Notes: generated by a model not told the origin, from the letters alone. Numbered from the stretch's first letter, positions 49,449 through 60,828 are shown. The stretch: DNA of 64,000 nucleotides from Rachycentron canadum (GCA_038496675.1 CM076650.1:13327703-13391702); one strand, 5' to 3'. Numbers and translations: made by a program.

Positions 49449-49678
49449 CTGTGTGTGGATTGACAGCTATCTTTGTGATTCAAACAACCATTAAGGTCTA
49501 AACAGTATTAAGGAGATTTTTAAAGCGTTAGCTTTACTAATTAGAACCAGTCGACTGTCTCCAAATTCACCCCTTCTATACTTCTTTATACCACTGGACT
49601 GTGGCTACAGGATAATTCAGTATTACTACTCTCACTTTTCTCCTCACCCCTTTTAAATGATCAAGTATCACACTGCAC

Positions 49679-49907
49679 CTCAACATCCCGACTGCGGGCA
49701 ACTTCAGTGAAGTTCTCCTGCTGCTCCAGGGTTTTGTCCATCTTGTCGTCTGTCATGCAGAAACAACGCAGACGGGCCTCGATAGGATCCAATGTCTTGG
49801 CAAAGATGACAAACTTGGCCATATATGGAACACAGATGATCTCTCTGTACAGCTGAGAGCCAAAACTAACAGACTCCTGGATCTGTCTGCAGTCGATTAG
49901 CCAGAAC
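49679..49907 (-). CDS. ank2: ank2 exon: UPA domain
   Basis: 229 nt, phase 2 to 0: RFWLIDCRQIQESVSFGSQL, YREIICVPYMAKFVIFAKTL and on to FTEVARSRDVE. The donor GTGCAG is weak but the frame and homology are firm. Confidence 0.96.
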
Positions 49908-50056
49908 CTAGGAATATGAATAAGGTTTTTGTCAGTAGCAGTTTTATGTCACAGTATGCAAAGTAGTCATGGTATGATGTTCAATCACCTAAATAAAAAA
50001 AAAAAAAAAACAAGTATGTTGCAAAGTCCACATTTAAAAACGTAGGGCGGATTTAC

Positions 50057-50153
50057 CTCGCTGACACGTTTGTAGTGAAGGAAACACATTGGTTAACAAA
50101 GGTAAGAGGTGTGGAGCCGGTGATGTCCTCCCACTGGGCAGGAGTGGTTCCAC
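50057..50153 (-). CDS. ank2: ank2 exon: ZU5-C end
   Basis: 97 nt, phase 1 to 2: GGTTPAQWEDITGSTPLTFV and NQCVSFTTNVSA. Confidence 0.97.
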
Positions 50154-50404
50154 CTGAAACACAGACACACAAGCAATAAACCCACTTGTCATGGGGGTTC
50201 ACATGGGGGTTCACTTACTGGTTTTATAGAAATGAAAAATTATAATAGGAATTCTCTGTGCTTCCCAAGCATAACTATGAAAAAAGAAAAACAACCAAAT
50301 TACAATTTTTTTATCTGATATGAAACAGCTAGATATTAGACTTGGATGTTTGATTGTGTTGATTTTTACTTTGTTTGAGTGATGATGATTGATTATGCCC
50401 ATAC

Positions 50405-50612
50405 CTGTAATGCTGCAAAGCAAACGTAAAGTGGGGGTCTCCCCACTGTATGCTGCACTCGGCCCATCACTGTTGGAGCTCTTGGGAATAGGGATTGTCA
50501 TAGTGATTGGTTTGTGGAACTTCCTCCTTCTTGGCTCCAGTGTGACAATTGGGCTGAATGTGGCTTTGTTACCAAGAGTCTTTCTCACCAGCTCGACATC
50601 AATGGGCTGTGC
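50405..50612 (-). CDS. ank2: ank2 exon: ZU5-C
   Basis: 208 nt, phase 0 to 1: AQPIDVELVRKTLGNKATFS, PIVTLEPRRRKFHKPITMTI and on to TLRLLCSIT. The stretch NSDGPSAAYSGE differs from mammals and is the variable loop. Confidence 0.97.
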
Positions 50613-50705
50613 CTAAGGTTCAAAAACCATACAGGTGTAACAGCTTTATTGATTCCTGTCACACTCCACTGATATGTGTCTGGCTACAAAATGTACTGTA
50701 TGTAC

Positions 50706-50917
50706 CTGGAGCCCAACTCTGATTTTCTTGGTGAGGGCTCCTTCTGGGAAAACAGCCTGGACCTGGGGCACAAGGGTGCTGCTAAGGACTCCACCCTCTG
50801 GTCCAATCAAGTGACTGTCTTGCTTTATTCGGGACACCACCGCAAAATACTGTGGGAAGTCTCGGGTGATAATGCGGCATATTCTTTTCTTCTCAAGCTC
50901 CTCTGGAGAATCAAGTT
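50706..50917 (-). CDS. ank2: ank2 exon: ZU5-N end to ZU5-C
   Basis: 212 nt, phase 1 to 0: KLDSPEELEKKRICRIITRD, FPQYFAVVSRIKQDSHLIGP and on to ALTKKIRVGLQ. The second ZU5 domain begins at GPEGGVLSS. Confidence 0.97.
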
Positions 50918-51176
50918 CTGTGAAGATGAGAAACACTCAATGGTTAATTGTGTAAACACTCCTGAAGTTATATGCTTTGTGCTTTCTATTGTTAACACAG
51001 TAGAAATCTAAAAGGCAATTCTGTTGTGTGCTTAAGTACTCTACAGTGGCATGTGATGTTTCTTAATGATATTCTATTCATGCTTACAGTTTCTGTGCTG
51101 TAGTGTTTTCATGTATTGTCTGAATCAAAAATGGTTTGATTTGAGATTTCAACCCAGTTCAGGTAAAATCCCTTAC

Positions 51177-51331
51177 TTTCATCCATGCCATTAAGTATCT
51201 GGTTCAGTTCTTCTTCTGTGAAGTCACAGTGGTGTTCCCTCCAGCTCTCCCCTGTCTCACTTCTCAAGATCACCAACTCTCTCTCTGTGCCTCGCAGAGC
51301 TGCAAAATGGGGGATCTCCACAATCACAGGC
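51177..51331 (-). CDS. ank2: ank2 exon: ZU5-N
   Basis: 155 nt, phase 2 to 1: PVIVEIPHFAALRGTERELV through EELNQILNGMDE. Conserved IPHFAALRG motif. Confidence 0.97.
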
Positions 51332-51830
51332 CTAAAGGGGGTGACAAAGTAAAGTCAAACACAAATTGGATTTAAAGGACTGTGGTAACTGAGCTTGGAC
51401 TTTATCAGAGACAATATGAATGACCTAATAAAAAAAAAATATAAAAGATACAAATGAAACAAAAAAGACACATGATTCACATTTGAATTAAAAAAAACAT
51501 CAGTCTCTTTCATGCTTGGTAATAAAAAACAAATTGATTGAAAAGTAAATCTCCATTCCATGTCAACAAAATCTAACTAGAAACAAGTGTGGGGATTGGG
51601 ATCATAGACAAAGGAAAGCATGGAGATAATGCAAAAACATATGGCAAAGGGTCAGGTATATAATCAGACTGAAGCTAAGAAAGGAACTCAAAACAAAAAC
51701 ACAAAAGAGTCACTCATAAACAGCATATCACAGAAAACTCAAAAAATGATAGAGTTTTAAGTGGAAAAATATGGGGGAATATATGACCAGGATTTCAGAC
51801 TGACAGGGTGTCCCCCACCCGTGGTCCTAC

Positions 51831-51929
51831 CCAAGGAACTTGGTTCCTGGAGGACCCAGCTGCAGGATGCGACTGACCAGGCTCTCACCCTCATTCAGAG
51901 GGGGGGGAGCTGTGGGAAGGTGGAGCTTA
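51831..51929 (-). CDS. ank2: ank2 exon: ZU5-N
   Basis: 99 nt, phase 2/2: KLHLPTAPPPLNEGESLVSR and ILQLGPPGTKFLG. It reads across a G-run on the + strand (51900-51907). Confidence 0.95.
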
Positions 51930-52045
51930 CTGATCCATACGCAGCACAGAGGAAGAGTGAAGAAGAAACAATGAACACAACACACAAGATTGTGTAAACA
52001 CAATCACACAAGCAAATACACACACACACTCAAACACACACTTAC

Positions 52046-52270
52046 CCCAGGAACTGCGCTCCGGTGGGTCCTACTTCTATGATTCGACCGGCCAGCCCTT
52101 CACCCTCCACCATAGGGGGCATAGAGGCCAGACGGTGTCTCTTCACCAGCCTGCAGGTCACTCGCGTAGGTGCAGAACACTTCCTCGGCGGTACAATGAT
52201 TCGCAAGCCATTGTGACGACAACCACGCATGGCCCCGCCCCTGGCATCTACCATGAAGCTGACCAGGAAG
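52046..52270 (-). CDS. ank2: ank2 exon: ZU5-N start
   Basis: 225 nt, phase 2/2: FLVSFMVDARGGAMRGCRHN, GLRIIVPPRKCSAPTRVTCR and on to VGPTGAQFLG. ARGGAMRGCRHNGLRI is the start of the first ZU5 domain, which binds beta-spectrin. Confidence 0.97.
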
Positions 52271-54236
52271 CTAAAGAAAACATCCCAGCAATGGATAAAA
52301 TAGTTACTAAAGACTAAAATCACTGACTAATTACCTCCATGCAAACAAAGCATCCAAATCAAAGAAGGAGCTGTGTTTATGAAATCAATCAGTTGACGTC
52401 GCAGCAGATAATACTTCATTCCAGCTTTCAGTTTGTAGGTGAAATTTAAAATGCAAGACAAATGAGGAGGGCACTGAACAAGTTTCTTTCTTGAGTCAGG
52501 AGCACAAAATTATGACATCCTCAGGCAAACAAATGCGTATAGTTGTACCAACATTTTCTGTATATGAAATGTTAACACATGAAATGTTAACTGAAGATGC
52601 CCATAGTCAAACTGCAAGCTCAGTATGGGAGCTGGTCAGGACGTGGAGTGGAGTGCTATCAGATATATTAAAGGAAGAGTTTGGTAATATTCTGTCTTCT
52701 TCTTATTGTAATCAAACCACAATAATAACACAGTGGGACTTTCACTGACTTCATGAATAATAAAGTATTATCTGTGAAGTCAAATCATGTATTAGCTTAT
52801 TTGACTGTTGTTCAAAAACTTAACACATACATGAGCTACACTACTGCACTGGGCAACATCTTACTTCACAGTGCTGAAAAGCTACACTGCAGTTTATTTG
52901 AACAAGCCCCACATATACCATTCTGGCCTGTAAATGCCTACTAGTGCAAAAACGTATTTTAATCCAATACTGAAAAAAGTCTCCAAGAAATACACTGTTA
53001 ACTGGTGCTTCAGTAACTTTCAGTCACTCGCAATTTGTGAAAAACAACAGCGCCCACCTTAGCCTTGGGCATGGAGGATGTTAGAATCTATTGGGAGACG
53101 TACTTATACAATATGGATTTAGAGTTTTGGGTATTTGTTGACAATAAGAAAAAAGAATACCATTGTTATAGGACTGTCTAATTTGGGACCACCTGTCATA
53201 AAAGCTCAACTATGTTTACTACAACTAATTCTCAACATACATATTAGATTGAAAAATGTAAATAGCATTTACATTACATTCTATGTACCAACAGATCCTC
53301 AAGATTAAATGAATACGATCTACATCAAGGATAAAAAACTTGGTTGGGACATCTCTAGCAAACAAAATGGAAATGTAAAGTCATGCATTATGAAATCATG
53401 CAGAGAGATAGGTTACATTTAGTAGTGGATGAGAAAAAAAGTAAAGGCACGGAGAGGAGGAAAAAGAGTGTAGCCAAAATCAAGAGTATCACCTGCTGTT
53501 GTCATGGTCTAGGCACGGAGAGGAACGGCTAGAAGCAGAATACAACGACACATACACACACAATCACAAACACAGCCAAGACGAGTGGGTGCACACAGAG
53601 GCAACAAGAGAATAAACAAAAACAGAATAAAGAAGAAAGAAAGTAAGTAAAAACCTGGCCAGTGACAGATAAAGACTCAGAAGGAAAGATAAAAGAAGGA
53701 AGGAGAATAGAAAACAGAAGTGAAAGAGTGAAGAAGAAGATAACACTTTATCTGGATAGTCTGCCCACTATTTATGTATGATAATTATTTCTTTAATATT
53801 TGTTGTACATTCAAATGCTCACCGAATGTTCAACAATATATATATATATATAAATATTCAACAAATTAATCAACATTTTAATCTTTAGGGTTATGGTGAG
53901 AGAAACAGAGGAATTGTTGAACCATGAATTGAAATCTCACCTAATAACCTTTTGAAATGTTACAAATACACTGTTACTTGACTGTAGGCTGACTATCCAA
54001 ATAAAGTGCTACAAAAAATAATGTAAGCAAAAATTAAAATTGATTCACAGGTGAATTATACTCTCCTAATGATGAACAATAGCACGTGAAAGCTGGAGTC
54101 TTCATTTCAAGAATAAAAGAGTATCCTTTGTGTCACTTTTACTCCAGTAAAGTATTGTGAACGTGTGTGTAATTTGTGTGTGTGTCTGTGTGTGTGTGCG
54201 TGTGTGTGTGTGAGAAAGCGAGAGTGAGGTCTATAC
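52271..54236 (-). other. ank2: ank2 intron before ZU5
   Basis: Almost 2 kb with no supported exon. A (TG)n stretch sits beside the upstream exon donor (54169-54212) and a short AT run near 53838. Confidence 0.6.
54169..54212. repeat. (TG)n microsatellite beside an exon
   Basis: TG run broken by TC and GC, ending about 25 nt from the donor of the exon at 54237. Confidence 0.85.
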
Positions 54237-54340
54237 CCAGAGTGTAGCAGACTGGAGGACAGCACCACATTATCAAGGTGCTCAGCACCCCAGCTCAGAC
54301 GGAATGAGTCCTTCTCCTGCTCTCTAGACAGTGCTGACAC
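54237..54340 (-). CDS. ank2: ank2 exon before ZU5 (VSALSREQEKDSFRLSWG)
   Basis: 104 nt, phase 0 to 2: VSALSREQEKDSFRLSWGAE and HLDNVVLSSSLLHSG. It corresponds to mammalian VSTLAKEAERNSYRLSWGTE. Confidence 0.95.
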
Positions 54341-54494
54341 CTACAAACCAACTAATATTAGTCATTCAGAAAATAAATATCAAATATTCTAAACTAAGGA
54401 TACCTGAGGTAAGGTTATCAGAGGACAGCTAACTCAACTAAGTCACTGCAGTGTCAACAACAAATAATGCACTGTTAAAATGTTTCATCCTCAC

Positions 54495-54573
54495 CTGGTG
54501 GCTTGTCAGCATGTCTTCAATGAGAACTCCTTCTCTCTGATGAAAACTTTGGTGAATGGGAGTGTGCTGCTGC
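54495..54573 (-). CDS. ank2: ank2 exon: linker (QQHTPIHQSF)
   Basis: 79 nt, phase 2 to 0: QQHTPIHQSFHQREGVLIED and MLTSHQ. It replaces the mammalian stretch before PSHQVSTLAKEAERNSYRLSWG. The acceptor is a tandem CAGCAG, so a form three nt longer (to 54576) is possible. Confidence 0.85.
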
Positions 54574-54714
54574 CTGCTGGAGAGCAATGTAGATTTTTTT
54601 AGTTCTCTTGTAGCTATTTGATTTGCCTGTTGTGATTATCCACATTGCACATGTGTTGTCATGTATGAAGTTAGACTTTTTGTTAAGTGTTAGTACAGCA
54701 GTGATGTTTGTGAC

Positions 54715-54841
54715 CTGTCCAGGTTGTGGCTCATGTAGCTGAAGCCATCCAGGTAGTGTCCTGGAAGAGAGTCATCTCCTAGCTCTCTGAGATCCTCTGC
54801 TCTCAGGTACTCCCCACCATCACCTGTCATAGTGTCCTCAC
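54715..54841 (-). CDS. ank2: ank2 exon: linker (EDTMTGDGGEYLR)
   Basis: 127 nt, phase 1 to 2: (G)EDTMTGDGGEYLRAEDLREL, GDDSLPGHYLDGFSYMSHNL and D. The donor CAG/GTCACA is weak. An in-frame alternative (GCT/GTACTA, 17 nt further on) would also keep phase 2. Confidence 0.88.
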
Positions 54842-55419
54842 CTGTTAAACAAAGATGTGCCCTTTGAGATATTATATACAAACACCTGGACTGGTATTCT
54901 GGATCTTTTAGGACTGTATTATTTAAGTGGGATTGCAGTCCTGCTGCTGTTTCACAGCTCAATAACTGTGTGAGAACTTCTAGTCTGGGGCCTGTCACCA
55001 GCTTTTCAACATACTAGCTGCAGTTTGTAAAATGAAAAAATAAATTTTTCACTCATGAGAACGAACACCATACTTGTGTAAGTATGGTGCTCCTTCAGCT
55101 GCATTCCTCAATCATCCACAGTCATAATTGCCATGATTATATCCGCAGTTAGTTTCAGACATTGCAATAAAACACAATCAACAATAGTCTGATTATAAAC
55201 CCTCAGGTGTTAGGTCAAGGAATGTATGTAAAATCAGGTCTGTAACTGCACATCAACAGAAAATCATCAATTCTCAAGGACACCCAGGGGGTTTACAAAG
55301 TTTAGAGTAACAGCTCAGAATGTATTGTTTTAGCAAAAAGTCAATGCACACTACCAATATCATCACTCTGATTAGTTACAAGATCACAAATATAGCCCAC
55401 ACCAGGCATTTTGCAGTAC

Positions 55420-55470
55420 CTTCAAGTTTCACAGACATTTCAAACAATGGCCCATCCTCCAGCCTCAGAG
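55420..55470 (-). CDS. ank2: candidate 51-nt optional ank2 linker exon
   Basis: In phase 1/1 this would insert ALRLEDGPLFEMSVKLE plus one residue between DVSDEE and EDTMTGDGG. The acceptor is TTCATAG and the donor GTACTG, length is a multiple of three and there is no stop. I do not recall this segment in mammalian ankyrin-B, so it would be an optional or fish-specific exon. Confidence 0.45.
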
Positions 55471-55675
55471 CTATGAAACAGACAACTTTATAAACCACAG
55501 CTACATAAAATATTATAATTAATATTATATTATATATTTACATATATTATAAATAATATCTTTTTTTGGTCAGATTTGTGTTAAAGACTAACCTGCTAGC
55601 AAAACAATGAGTTTGACCTATATAACTGGATATTTTTGATCTGGTTCTTGCTTTTTTCTGTTTAGAGCAACTCAC

Positions 55676-55748
55676 CCTCTTCATCGGAAACATCAAGGAT
55701 CTCAGTCATGGTTTCAGGGACATTGAGCTTGTGTTTTTCTGTCACCGT
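55676..55748 (-). CDS. ank2: ank2 exon: linker (TEKHKLNVPETMTEILDVSDEE)
   Basis: 73 nt, phase 0 to 1, encoding TVTEKHKLNVPETMTEIL and DVSDEE. It matches the mammalian linker exon in length and sequence. Confidence 0.96.
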
Positions 55749-55882
55749 CTGATGTGACAACCATTTAACATCATGGAAAAATATAAAGACAACAAAGAAA
55801 TATCAACTGGGGTCTATGGAAAAATGTAAGGCAAATAGTATTACAAACTGTGCAGCCTAAAGGTATCACACGTGGTCTTTAC

Positions 55883-55981
55883 CGTTGTGGTAGTGACAGT
55901 CTCTTCAGTGACGACTTTCAATGTGTCCACCACAGAGATATAACCCAGACGTTTAGCAATTGACAGAGCAGTATTTCCATT
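55883..55981 (-). CDS. ank2: ank2 exon: last ankyrin repeat
   Basis: 99 nt: NGNTALSIAKRLGYISVVDT followed by LKVVTEETVTTTT. This is the capping repeat and the start of the linker to ZU5. Confidence 0.97.
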
Positions 55982-56069
55982 CTGACAGAAAGAGGGGCAC
56001 AGAGTTTGTGTGATTTCACATTAACAAAAATTTTTATGGTTATGAGAGTGAAGTGATTTTTTTTCTCAC

Positions 56070-56168
56070 CACTGTAGTAGCATTAGGCTTGGCTCCATGT
56101 TGCAGCAAAACATTGATTATGTGTGTGTTCCCTTGTTGTGCTGCCTGGTGAAGTGGTGTGTAACCATT
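56070..56168 (-). CDS. ank2: ank2 exon: ankyrin repeat 23
   Basis: 99 nt, phase 0/0: NGYTPLHQAAQQGNTHIINV to KPNATTV. Confidence 0.97.
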
Positions 56169-56297
56169 CTGTAACACAAAATAAAGAAGATTCTTGTCAA
56201 TAAAAAGACTAAACATTGCTGTATTTTCTCTTGTTGTGTTTGCAGATTTAATTGCAAGCTAAGTTTGCATGCTTCAGATTTGACATTTGAAGTCTAC

Positions 56298-56396
56298 CTT
56301 GGTTTTGGCATTAACACTGGCACCTAGCTGTAATAGGAAGTTCACCATCTTGGCATTTCCATAGTGACAAGCCACAATCAGAGGAGTATATCCCAG
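56298..56396 (-). CDS. ank2: ank2 exon: ankyrin repeat 22
   Basis: 99 nt, phase 0/0: LGYTPLIVACHYGNAKMVNF to VNAKTK. LGYTPLIVACHYGN is highly conserved among ankyrins. Confidence 0.97.
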
Positions 56397-56922
56397 CTGA
56401 AATGTAGAGAAGAATATACAGAGAAAAAAACCTGTCATTTCCAAACCTGCATGATTTGCTGATCTTGTTTGTTTTGATGGTTTAGGAGGAGGTTTACCTT
56501 TAAAATAGATTATCCGTTAAAAAAAGGGAAAAAAAAGTAAGCAACCACTACTTTGACTCAAAACCATTGGTGAGATTTGACCAAAATGTCAAACTTTTTG
56601 TCAAATAGATACAAAATCTCCTAATTGATGTCAATGTACGATACAGACCTTGCTATGCTTTCAAAAGCCAGTAGGTGGCAGGTAAGCTACATTTGTATGC
56701 ATGTGTCACATTTAGGAAGCAGCTGGTAACTACAAAATGCAGATCTATAGTCGCCAGGGAAAATTCTTAATTAATAATTTGTGTTTGATGTTATGATCTT
56801 GTAAGAATCCACCACAGAATTAAATACATTCCTGAATGGAGTCTCAACTTCCATAGTTTTTGACTGTGTATGCTTCTTTATGCTTATGTATTATGTATGT
56901 ACACGTATTTGTGTGCTTGTAC

Positions 56923-57021
56923 CTTAGTTTGCTGATCCAAGTTGGCATCGTGTTTGGCCAGTACTTCTGCTGCATTGACCCTGTCCTCTTGGGCTGTGAG
57001 ATGCAGAGGAGTCAATCCACT
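56923..57021 (-). CDS. ank2: ank2 exon: ankyrin repeat 21
   Basis: 99 nt, phase 0/0: SGLTPLHLTAQEDRVNAAEV to LDQQTK. Confidence 0.97.
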
Positions 57022-57253
57022 CTGTAACACATGGAGCACACAGTTGTTCACCTGCATTGTTTACACTGTGCATGTGAACCTGTCACTAAATCCCTTATTC
57101 TGAAAGGTTGCTAGGCATATAAATATCTTTACAGAAATTATGTTCCTTTCCTGGTTACAATTTGAGTACTAAACGCCCTCTTTTTGTAAGAGGTACAGCA
57201 TCAAGATTACATCAAAACAAGTGTCTGACGGTCTGTATTAAATTGTGTCTGAC

Positions 57254-57451
57254 CTTGGTGGCTGTGTTGACGTGAGCTCCTTTGCCCAGAAGCAGGCTGG
57301 ACATCTCAGCATGTCCTTCCTGGGCTGCCAGGTGTAGAGGGCTGACTCCCTGCTTGGTAAGAACATTGGTCTCTGCTCCATACTGCAGCAGTGCTGATGC
57401 AATGTTTGTCTGGTTCTTTTTGGCTGCAATGTGGAGAGGAGTGTAGCCATT
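57254..57451 (-). CDS. ank2: ank2 exon: ankyrin repeats 19-20
   Basis: 198 nt, two repeats: NGYTPLHIAAKKNQTNIASA and QGVSPLHLAAQEGHAEMSSL, ending VNTATK. Confidence 0.97.
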
Positions 57452-57685
57452 CTGCAGAGGGAGGAGGGTTAGCGGTAAAACTGTAATAACACTAAACCAA
57501 AAAAAACAAAACAAAAAAGGCCTCTCAGCATCACTCTCATTATGCAACTTGAATAAGATGAGGTAGGTTGAAGAAAACAGGTTTATCAATAAGTAAAGTG
57601 CAATGCTTGATCACAAAGTGACTACTGTAGCAGAATGCATCACATATAAACAACAGGGTGTCTGTTTCCTCTTCCAACCTCTAAC

Positions 57686-57784
57686 CTTTGCAGTAGCATG
57701 AGGTGATGCCCCTTTATCCAACAGCAGCAGAGCTACTTCTTGGTTGTCATAATGAGCTGCCACGTGTAGTGGAGTTAGGCCATT
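57686..57784 (-). CDS. ank2: ank2 exon: ankyrin repeat 18
   Basis: 99 nt, phase 0/0: NGLTPLHVAAHYDNQEVALL to SPHATAK. Confidence 0.97.
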
Positions 57785-57955
57785 CTGTAGAAGGAAGCAT
57801 TTTATTACAGGACTGATATTTCTGTTATGGAAACAAAGAGTTCTGTTCTGCTCTTTCTGTCTGTTTGAGAGGCACAAATGGAACCTAAAGATTCAGTGCC
57901 AATCAATAGCATTACCCTGAAATAATATACAGTACATACAGTATCTACTTCTCAC

Positions 57956-58054
57956 CTTGCCAGCATCATCAGGAGGAGCTTTGCGTTGAAGGAGAAGTTT
58001 AGCTACGTCAAGGCTTCCATATTTTGCCGCTACATGTAAGGGAGTGAATCCTTT
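57956..58054 (-). CDS. ank2: ank2 exon: ankyrin repeat 17
   Basis: 99 nt, phase 0/0: KGFTPLHVAAKYGSLDVAKL to PPDDAGK. Confidence 0.97.
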
Positions 58055-58161
58055 CTGTGGAGGAAAAAAGGGAGACAAAGTATATTTCAATCCTACATTC
58101 CAACCTGTTTCATTTTCAAAGTTTCTCTGTCTCTATGTGCATCACGTTATCCTCTGCTCAC

Positions 58162-58359
58162 TTTGGTGGCCATTGAGTGCGAAGCTCCGGCCTCCAGCAG
58201 TACAGCAGCCGTCTCTACCTGGCCCTCCCTGGCTGAAATGTGGAGAGGAGTGTACCCGTTGGTGGTGGCAGCATCCGGGTGGGCCATATGCTGCAGCAAC
58301 AATTGGACTATATCTGTTTTCCCTAAACGGGATGCAATGTGGAGGGGGGTCTGGTCCTC
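58162..58359 (-). CDS. ank2: ank2 exon: ankyrin repeats 15-16
   Basis: 198 nt, two repeats: EDQTPLHIASRLGKTDIVQL and NGYTPLHISAREGQVETAAV, ending SHSMATK. Confidence 0.97.
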
Positions 58360-58590
58360 CTGTTGATAAAAGGTAAATTGATTGTACATGTTTGATTTGA
58401 GAAGGAAGGCAGGAAAGAATCTAAGAAAGCACAGAGTAAGGCAGAGATTGTGGAAAAAACAGACTGTAGTAGCCAGGTGACATGACCCATGAGTAGCCAA
58501 TGTGTATGCAATCCAGTGAAAGAAATGTGCTAATTTATTATGAACAGAATGAAGCAGTGATTAACTCTGATGATGCATTTTCTGACTCAC

Positions 58591-58689
58591 CCTGGCCATG
58601 GCATCCACCAATGCTCCGTTTCTCAACAAACAGCGAACCACTTCCATCTGACCTGCTCGAGCTGCCATGTGGAGAGCTGTCTCACCACG
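58591..58689 (-). CDS. ank2: ank2 exon: ankyrin repeat 14
   Basis: 99 nt, phase 0/0: RGETALHMAARAGQMEVVRC to ALVDAMAR. Confidence 0.97.
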
Positions 58690-58841
58690 CTGAAAAAGCA
58701 ACAGAACATGTGAGTAATAGCTGCCAGGTTGTTGCACTATGAAAACTGATATTTGAGAAATGTATGCTTACTTATGTACCATATGTATTTCTGACCACTG
58801 ACTGTAGAGCCAAACAAATTCATTGTCTAAATCCTACTCAC

Positions 58842-58940
58842 AATGTTACGGACATCAGGAGAGGCTCCATTCTGCAGCAGAAGGAGAACAATGCTGAGGT
58901 GACCCATGAAGGCAGCTACATGGATGGGAGTCAGACCAGA
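58842..58940 (-). CDS. ank2: ank2 exon: ankyrin repeat 13
   Basis: 99 nt, phase 0/0: SGLTPIHVAAFMGHLSIVLL to ASPDVRNI. PIHVAAFMGH is typical of this ankyrin repeat. Confidence 0.97.
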
Positions 58941-59036
58941 CTAAAATAACAGAGAGGGAAAAAAAACAGCGAGGATGAGCATTAAATCCAAGAAGTATGT
59001 AATCTATTGACAGATGCTACTCTGAGACATTCTCAC

Positions 59037-59135
59037 CTCAGTAATAGCCTGGATGGAGGCGCCATATTTGACCAACAGTTCCATCACCTTCACCCTGTTC
59101 TTCTTACAAGCAATGTGGAGGGGAGTGAATCCATT
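59037..59135 (-). CDS. ank2: ank2 exon: ankyrin repeat 12
   Basis: 99 nt, phase 0/0: NGFTPLHIACKKNRVKVMEL to ASIQAITE. Confidence 0.97.
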
Positions 59136-59547
59136 CTGGTAGAGTGAGAGAAAGATGTACATTTGTTTTGCACACCTTTTGAGGGCATTTTGTAAATGAA
59201 GTACTAATGACATAATGGTGAGTAACTACTAAATTTACATTTACAATTTACAACAATTACTTTCTCCGCTGGCGACAAATTGCCTCCAGTCTTTCATAAG
59301 AAAATTGTGCTGTTTTCCTGTTGTAAGTTGACAAGCAGATGATCTCTTATCCTTCTATTGTTGCCTAGTTTCCTAATTATCAGTCAGTTTGCCCCAAGAT
59401 TTATCAGTACCAAAAATTAACTGTACATGTTAATTCTCTGTATGTACAGTACTGGTTGTGTAATGTTTATATGCTTGTGTATACCTGTATATATTTATAA
59501 GTCTGTGTTGACACCTTGTACAGTTGTTACTTCCTGTGAATGCGTAC

Positions 59548-59745
59548 CAGTGCTCTGGCATTGGGATTGGCCTTCTTGTCTAGTAGCAGCTTGGTGACTC
59601 TGTAGTGGCCACAGTGAGCGGCGACATGCAGCGCTGTGAGGTAATCCAGTGTGACATCATCAACAGGCGCCTTGTGCTGCAGCAGGAGTTTAACACACTC
59701 TACGTGGTCTCCCTGGGCTGACATGTGCAGTGGGGACAGTCCGTT
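59548..59745 (-). CDS. ank2: ank2 exon: ankyrin repeats 10-11
   Basis: 198 nt, two repeats: NGLSPLHMSAQGDHVECVKL and DYLTALHVAAHCGHYRVTKL, ending ANPNARAL. The 198-nt double exon is conserved in vertebrate ankyrins. Confidence 0.97.
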
Positions 59746-59925
59746 CTGTGTTGATACATGGACAGACGCCAAAAGGTATGAAAATTAATACAATAAAGAA
59801 AGAGGTAGCAGAGATGAGAAGCAATGAGGAAGGAAACTGAAAACTAATAGCACATTTAAAGCACATTTATTTTTATTATTATTTTATCAGAATGATTCTG
59901 GTTTATAGGCGCAGTCATACAATAC

Positions 59926-60024
59926 CTTGGTTCTGGCTAAGATGGGGGCTCCTCTCTCCAGCAGCAGCTCTACTGCAGGGTCATGTCCACTCCTGGCTGC
60001 ACAGTGCAGGGGGGTCAGCCCATC
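59926..60024 (-). CDS. ank2: ank2 exon: ankyrin repeat 9
   Basis: 99 nt, phase 0/0: DGLTPLHCAARSGHDPAVEL to PILARTK. Confidence 0.97.
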
Positions 60025-60221
60025 CTGGGAGACAATAACACATGCACAGAATCACACAAATACACAAACAAGTAACTATACACAACCTATAGAAATGTAT
60101 CCAATTTGTCTACTTTGACAAAAGAGGAAATTGTCAAGTAGTGAGTATATTCTACTAGATTAGATTTTGTGTTTTATCAGTTTTATCACAGATTAATGAA
60201 AGCTGAAGTCCAGACCCTCAC

Positions 60222-60320
60222 CCTGGTTTTAGCATCTATTTGGGCCCCTCGGTCCAACAACAGGGCCACCATGTTGGTGTTGCCTCTCTTGGAGGCCACA
60301 TGGAGAGGAGTTATCCCATT
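60222..60320 (-). CDS. ank2: ank2 exon: ankyrin repeat 8
   Basis: 99 nt, phase 0/0: NGITPLHVASKRGNTNMVAL to AQIDAKTR. Confidence 0.97.
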
Positions 60321-60729
60321 CTGACAAAGCAGTCAAAGAAAAGAAGGGAAGGTTTAACACAGTATAAACATCTGTACAGTCACAAAAACATATTCCTTGT
60401 TTGTGAGCAGGAAATGATTCAATCTTATTCAAAGTACATGGTTTTATTTTTCGTTTCTGTTGAGATAGTCCCAAAAATAAAAAGTTACATCACTAACTAC
60501 CTAACTTCATTTAGAGAAACTAATTGTTTGCAGCAGTCTCAGGAAGGTATGCAAAAAGAAGTGCAACATTATAAAGGCTATAGATAAATGCAGTTAGCAA
60601 GGCTTGGATTAAAAATAGCAAACACACAGTTCTGCAAGCACTGAAGTGAAAACACACACATCAGGTTTTAATAGACAGCACTGGGAAAAAAATGCCTTGA
60701 TTTGCTAAAAAGTGGAGATGGGGCACTAC

Positions 60730-60828
60730 CCTGGCTGTGAAGTCCACAGCAGCTCCTCTGTTCAGCAGCAGGGTGGAGACATTCACGTTACCATAGTGAG
60801 CCGCGATGTGCAGAGGGGTGAACCCACT
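60730..60828 (-). CDS. ank2: ank2 exon: ankyrin repeat 7
   Basis: 99 nt, phase 0/0: SGFTPLHIAAHYGNVNVSTL to AAVDFTAR. Nearly identical to the mammalian repeat. A long AAAG microsatellite lies about 150 nt upstream in the intron. Confidence 0.97.

Noticed and set aside
51761..51997. 78-residue + strand open frame
   Set aside because: It is the antisense shadow of the ZU5 exon at 51831-51929.
53493..53508. 16-nt exon-like segment on the - strand (ACCATGACAACAGCAG between TAG and GTGATA)
   Set aside because: Its length is not a multiple of three and the flanking exons already join in phase, so inclusion would break the frame.
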